Shown: positions 58,790 to 64,000 of the stretch, one piece after another
How positions within the stretch are numbered: position 1 is the stretch's first letter
Layout of the letters: each line of letters begins with the position of its first letter
Source of the DNA: Coptis chinensis
Lineage: Eukaryota > Streptophyta > Magnoliopsida > Ranunculales > Ranunculaceae
Reading direction: 5' to 3'
Assembly (NCBI GenBank): GCA_015680905.1
Contig: CM027377.1
Span: forward strand, 20,422,501 to 20,486,500
DNA: 64,000 bases
Notes under the pieces: generated by a model
Seen by the model: the letters and a program-made list of their open reading frames with translations, nothing else
Databases searched by the model: none
Told to the model about the DNA's origin: nothing
Position numbers and translations under genes: made by a program

Positions 58790-60494
58790 TGATAAAACGC
58801 GTTTAATTGTACGTTTATTAGTTTTCTTGATTAATTAAGTCCGAGGTCCACAGTCCGAAGTTCGAAGTCCAAAGACCAAAGTCCCAAGTCCAAAGTCCGT
58901 ATAGCCGTACATTTTAGTCAAGTTACCTTACTTACGTGGGTTTGGTAGGATAGGTCGAGTAATGGATCGTCCAAACCTTAGGGCTCGGAAAGGTTCACAA
59001 CTGGAATTACAACTTTTGGTGAGTAGGATTTTAGGTTGGTTTTAATTAAATTAACAGTATTGCAAATAATGTAAATTACTACGGTGATTTTGATGTAGAT
59101 AACCAAAGATAGAGAAACAGGGAGAGGGTTAATCATACTCATGCAAGAATCATTTTTCAACAGTTTATATTAACATATCACTACATCTCTAATTCGTCTC
59201 GTGTTCAGAGACGATGTCGAGTATTGATCCCTAGCACATGCCCACATCTATGAGCCGCATCGCACTAGCATAAGGAGTTGAACTAATATTTCATCACTGG
59301 AATATCATTTCAGCTCCTGGCTCGATTCCACATCAATTTGGACAAATTGGAGATTGTCGACACGACATAGAAGTCGCGAGACATTTTAGGTCGTGCACGC
59401 GATCGACTGTTCGAGCATCAAGATCTCCAAATTTGTCTGATCTCGATCATTTTGGGACCGGATGTCTAATCTATGCCTAATTCTTAAGTAGTGATTCTAG
59501 AATATTAAAGAGTCAATTCGGATTCTCACATGAGCAGCATAACCCTCCTCTTGAGGGGGGGGGGGGATTAGCTCATGGTTATTGAGGGAATAATAAAACT
59601 TGTCTGTATACATTAAGTAAATAAATGCAGGACATGAATTAAACTAGAAAAGAAATGACTGTTATTAAGGGTAAAATGACTTACAGTATTTAAGCTGTTG
59701 GAATGAAAATGACGGAATGTAAGTGCTGAATTAAAACTAACTACTGCTAAGCGGAAGCTAGAGCATAAAATGCTGAAGGGAAAATAATGAAGGCTACCCC
59801 CTCATATATATAGGCTGGAGACTGGAGACTGTTTAATTGGCTTTTGTTTGTTTGCTAATTGAGTTGTTCAAAACTTTGAGAATCAAAGTTTTGTTTTTAC
59901 CCATTTGTTTTGTCCTTTACCTTATTAAGGTTTTGTCTTTTAGCCAATTTCATTTCAAACCATCTGTTTTGAATTGGTACGTGTCTTCCATATTGCGAGG
60001 TGGCACCAAATTAAAACCATCACTTGCCACTTGCCTATGCTGACTCGTCATGCCTTTTGGGCCCGCAGAGTGGGTCCACTTAGTATGTCCAGTGCGGCGC
60101 CAATTTTGGCGTTTTTATAACTTTCTGTCTTTGCGTAGAGTTTGTCGCCCTGGTCGCTCTGGCAGTTCACTAGCCAACGTCGACACCCCGATTTATCAGA
60201 TTTGAGCTTCGGAAGTTTGCTGCTTCTTTATATGTGGACCAGTTCTGCACTGGTTTTGTTATTTTGGAAACTTTGGCTCTAGTCAGGCTCTGTTGGGCTT
60301 CACTGGGGTTGAGTGGGAAACTTCAAATATTCCAGTATTCCCGTACTTCGATACATGTTTTATCATTATATTCATTTTAAATGCGGAAACCTGCAAAAGT
60401 ACGAAAATATAATTATTACATGATTATTAAACACATAATCGACCAAAATGCTATGTCTCTCGGGGTTTAATATTACAGTTTTAGGTGCTTATCA
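58790..60494 (-). repeat. 3' LTR of element B
   Basis: It is 1,705 bp, TGATAA to TTATCA, homologous to 26937-28637. The TATA stretch is near 59802-59813. The AGTCCRM array is at 58838-58899 and a G run near 59557. Confidence 0.8.
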
Positions 60495-62262
60495 CACCAC
60501 CCCCAAACAGTATTTTGCTTGTCCTCAAGCAAAGAGGAGACATTAAAATGATAAGTGGTCAAAAATGTGTTGTCCTAAGCTAAATCTCATTTCGCAGAGT
60601 GCGGTTGCATTGACCGTATGCAATAAGGCCTTGAACCACTAGGAATTCCCTAGTGGACGCGTTAAAGCCTCGTGAGAGTTTTCCAGAGAAGTTACTCACA
60701 AACTTCATTTATACTACAACGACTCAGTAACAAAGGTTTTTTCCTTAATTAATCTCAGGAATCTAGACATCTCACTAGCGAAGGAAACAAGGATTTACTT
60801 CTTTCGAAATTCAAGTTAATATACATACAATAATCAAAACATCTACGTATGAGCATGCATGCAGTGATCTTATAATGAAATGTCTGGCGGGGCCGTTCGG
60901 ATCCTTTGGATAGCGTCCTTAAGTAGGTTCTCACAGGTATGTGTCGAAACACAATTTCTCTCTTATTTTTCTACTCAAGTTTGGCTATCTCCAGTGTGCA
61001 GTGGGAACACGTTTCCTCACATACTCAATGACAGTCAGAGGAGCCGAGGTCGAGAAGTCACAACTGCTACTTATTATCACACTATCCTACTCCTAATTGA
61101 GCTAGAGGTCTTTATTAGGTGTTATGGGGATTAGGTGGTAGTGTAGAAGAAAATGGAATGGAAAATTCAAAAATGATAAGTATGAGAGAATAAGGTCTTT
61201 GAGATATTTATACTAGAGAATCCTTATTTTCTTTCTTGTTTCTAACATGGATTTCCATACTTGGATTTTTCAAGCTTTTGTATTCCCTTTTGATTTGATT
61301 TTTTTTGGGGGGAATTCTAACCTTGATATTTCTTTTGATATTTGGAAACATATTTCTATTTTTTTTTTTTTTTTTTTCTTCTGAAACAGGTAACTGATTT
61401 TGATTTGTGACAAAGTTTTTCTCTTCATTTTTCTGCACTTCATCCTATTTCTCATACTCATCATCTAGGTAGGCTTATTTATTTGTGGTTAATAGATGGG
61501 TAATGATTTTTTTGGTGAAGTAGAAAGGATTAATGAAAGGTTTAGTGGAGGCGATTACGGCGGTTTTTTTTTTTTTTTTTTTTTTTAAAGGTGTGAATTT
61601 TTGGCTATATCGATACAAAGAAGGCTTAAATTCTTGCCTAGGATTTGGGTAGTGATCAAGTAAGTAGACGTGTGAACTTCTCTATTCGGAAGAACTACTC
61701 CTCTGTGTCATTACTCATATATCACACATTTTGAGGCTTTTGGTTAGATTCTTACAGGATATGGAAACTAAGTTGTCTAACCGTGGGTCCCAGAAACTTA
61801 CTGCTGTGTACATTTAATGATAGTCAGTGCATGAATGCTCATGAAAAGATGTAAAAACTATTGCATACGTATTAAATTAAGTTTCTAAGAACAAGTCCTA
61901 ATTTTGATGCTAGGGTGAGATTTCTAAATATTTTTTTTATCATAGAAAGGGAAACGAGAATTTGTCACTAAATACGTTTATTTAGACATTAAGTAAATTA
62001 TATACAACTATGCATGCCTAATTTTTGCAAAAAGTTCTCACCACCCACAAACAGTCGGACACTGTGTCCTCAAAGTGTTAAGAGGAAGAAAGAGTATACC
62101 TGAGAGGCTTTGAGCAAAAATATAGCTGACATCTTCCACAGAAATTTATTGTAACATACTATATATTATACAACATAAAAGTAGAAGCACACTGTTAGAG
62201 TAGCACACTGTTAGGTTATTTATTTATTTCACATCAAAACGTAAAAGAAATATGTACATGCA
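60495..62262 (-). other. Polypurine and 3' non-coding module of element B
   Basis: CACCACCCCCAAAC at 60495-60508 adjoins the LTR. The inverted repeat around 60514-60534 and another, CCACTAGG-AATTC-CCTAGTGG at 60636-60656, follow. A second polypurine-like motif is at 62039-62052. T runs lie at 61361-61378 and 61564-61586. No gene is seen. Confidence 0.7.
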
Positions 62263-63240
62263 TCAACTCACATTGCCCCAACCTTGAACTGGGGGATAGT
62301 CCATCCTTGCCTCGTCCCTGTAGAAATGCCATTCCTTTGCATCACGCCAATCTATCATAGCTTTCCAGACTTTGCTCCACTTCTTCTTTTTTGCATTGTC
62401 TAGATGAGCTATCATTTTATCATCATTAGGGAAAGAATGAACTTTCTTTAGATACCTTGCAGGGCGTTGCCATGTCCAAAATCGCAAAGAACGAATTATC
62501 TTGTTTGTTGGACACATAGAGTCGACCTTTACCCAGATCACGAAGGTGGCGCGAAGCGTGGGAAATGCGTCCTCACTATCCCGCATGCTTTAAGCGGGGG
62601 GTGATATAGTCTTTGTCGAAAAGACCGAGCCTTCTTAAGATTTTCAATTACTAGTCTGTAATGTCAAAGGCAAACATGTTCTTTGGGCCAATGCATGGAA
62701 TGTCTTACAGCTGACTTTGATGCAGTGGAAAAATGCCAATCCCCATGATGTTGAGGAAGAATAAATAACATGGCAGTTCCAACATTCATGGTCATAATTG
62801 GCTAGTGGAATAGTGAAGTCCGGCCATCGGCCCTTCGCACGCGTTCTCGGCGTGGGCAATGCCATCGCCATACCGGGCAGCAAAATCTTCCCTAGAATAG
62901 TCATTAAAGTCATTCTCTATCATGTATTGAATGGGGAAGTCTGGCTGAAGAGGAGGAATGTCTAGGGCCATAGCAACAGTTGGCTCGTAAAAAGAGTGTC
63001 GGGTGTTACCAATACGGAGTGTAAAGCCATTCAAAGGGAAACGCTGGACAGCTGGTAGATCTTCCATGTGATCATAAAAATAAGTTGTCAAACTTGGGGA
63101 GTATGTCTGCTCCGGGTGTAGAATAAGAGAGTTCCAACCAACTTGAGTGATGTAGTATCTGAAAAGATGTCCATATGCCGGAGAATTTAGCAACGAATGG
63201 AAAGATTGTTCTGGAATCATCTTTGGAGCTTCCATTGTAG
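62263..63240 (-). pseudogene. Element B, third post-integrase ORF
   Basis: It starts near 63234 with MEAPKMIPEQSFHSLLNSPA and ends near 62263 after WRDAKEWHFYRDEARMDYPP. It is not split by an insertion, unlike the copy in A, but is broken in a few places. Confidence 0.7.
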
Positions 63241-63392
63241 AAGATGTGTGAAACAAATGTGATCTGTTTAGACAAGAATAAACAAATATTAGAGTATGAT
63301 GAGAATAATTAAGTAAAAACAAATTACCATAGGAAAATTAAAAACTAAAAAGAAAATGACAAATAATATAAAATTGCAAAATTTAAATGGTT

Positions 63393-64000
63393 TCATGGGT
63401 CCAAGTAATGGCGAGGATCCTTTTGTGGGAGGGATCCATTTATAAGATTTTCTATGCTGTCAATCCGTGCAACAGCCCGTTGCAACATTTTGCTTTCTGT
63501 TTGGTAAATCTCGGCGTGGTTCTCCATTATGAGAGTGTGATTTGCCAAGAACTGGTTGTGGCTGTGCAAGAATTGTGCTTGTTCCTCTTCGTTTATTGTC
63601 CGTAGGTCCTGGAATTCAAGAAGACTGGTGATGATAATGTTCTGACGTTTGAATAATGTCATCAGTCCTTGTTGCATTAAATGAAGACTTTCCATGGGAT
63701 TAAATACGTTGCATAATGCATTTTCAGTGAAGATGTTGTCGGCGGAACAATCTTCGTCGTTTTCGCGACCGACATGGTTCTTTGCAACGCCGGGTTCCGA
63801 ATCCGTTCCTACATACCGAGTGAATGGTAAGAATGTTAGCTGTTGAAGAAGAGGTGTATGAGGAGAAGTACTAGAAAAACCCCAACGTATCATGATAAGT
63901 GTCACAATGGTTGGTAAAGGAGCGCCTTTTCCCCGCACATTCGATCGCGTTCGGAGAATTTTAATAATGCAAAAATCATTGCGGTTACTCTGTAAGACCG
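63393..64000 (-). pseudogene. Element B, tail of the second post-integrase ORF (cut by the window edge)
   Basis: It contains NVFNPMESLHLMQQGLMTLF and QNIIITSLLEFQDLRT, and matches element A at 43345-43948. Confidence 0.65.

Larger units (their letters stand above)
58790..64000 (-). mobile_element. Element B: second Athila-like element, running off the right edge
   Basis: Its 3' LTR is 58790-60494 and its polypurine and hairpin module begins at 60495. The 3' non-coding part runs to about 62262, and post-integrase ORFs lie at 62263-63240 and 63393 to the edge. Same order and strand as element A, with about 85-90% identity by eye. It interrupts the protease of A. Pol, gag, 5' LTR and the matching target duplication lie outside the window. 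Several breaks are visible in the part seen. Confidence 0.8.

Noticed and set aside
26937-60494. The LTRs at 26937 and 58790 as the two ends of one element
   Set aside because: Both have the polypurine module and the same internal sequence on their right side, so each is the 3' LTR of a separate element.

Overview
The window is nuclear DNA of a flowering plant, almost certainly a eudicot. It has spliced genes with GT-AG introns, three plant genes that can be placed in families (PTST/FLO6, VIP5/RTF1, NPF2), MITEs, and nested Athila-like Ty3/gypsy elements. I cannot name the species. There is no operon, CRISPR array, prophage, rRNA or tRNA gene.

Left part (1-26,936) is the gene-bearing arm. 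A first exon of an unrecognised gene (678-1565) sits behind a cluster of TGGGCC boxes and is split by a 475-bp hAT-type MITE with a perfect 8-bp target duplication. A solo-LTR-like fossil (about 1800-3164) and a hAT-like element (4026-5195) follow. An unrecognised minus-strand gene end lies at 5917-6667. A complete eight-exon minus-strand gene for a PTST2/PTST3 (FLO6-like) starch protein occupies 7651-12870. Next come a 2-kb non-coding LTR element (13240-15259) and two abutting TAA-flanked MITEs (15909-16916). The VIP5/RTF1 gene (18305-20251, minus, probably with a large 5'UTR intron) and a three-exon NPF2-clade transporter gene (23472-25961, plus) complete the arm. VIP5 and the transporter diverge from a shared region at about 22.7-23.5 kb.

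Right part (26,937-64,000) is a nest of retroelement fossils. An Athila-like element (A, minus sense) has its 3' LTR at 26937-28637 and its protease end at 58789. It has been opened by four later insertions. These are a related, gag-protease-only element C (30574-42396, 5-bp duplication GCCGC), a 6.7-kb LTR-type unit D (46041-52741, duplication GCTTC), a solo LTR E (55313-56905), and a second Athila-like element B (58790 to beyond the right edge). A's gag and 5' LTR should therefore lie beyond 64,000. D carries a roughly 55-bp minisatellite of about 32 copies and a fragment of a host NPH3-domain gene.

The functional genes work independently: PTST in plastid starch synthesis, VIP5 in the Paf1 transcription complex, NPF in membrane transport. 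The most interesting signals are the captured NPH3 fragment, the conserved hairpin-plus-polypurine module of elements A, B and C, the apparently triplicated post-integrase ORFs, a 38-bp perfect palindrome centred on TGACGTCA, and a 19-bp-stem hairpin directly after the transporter's stop codon. Nothing here proves a new biological system.
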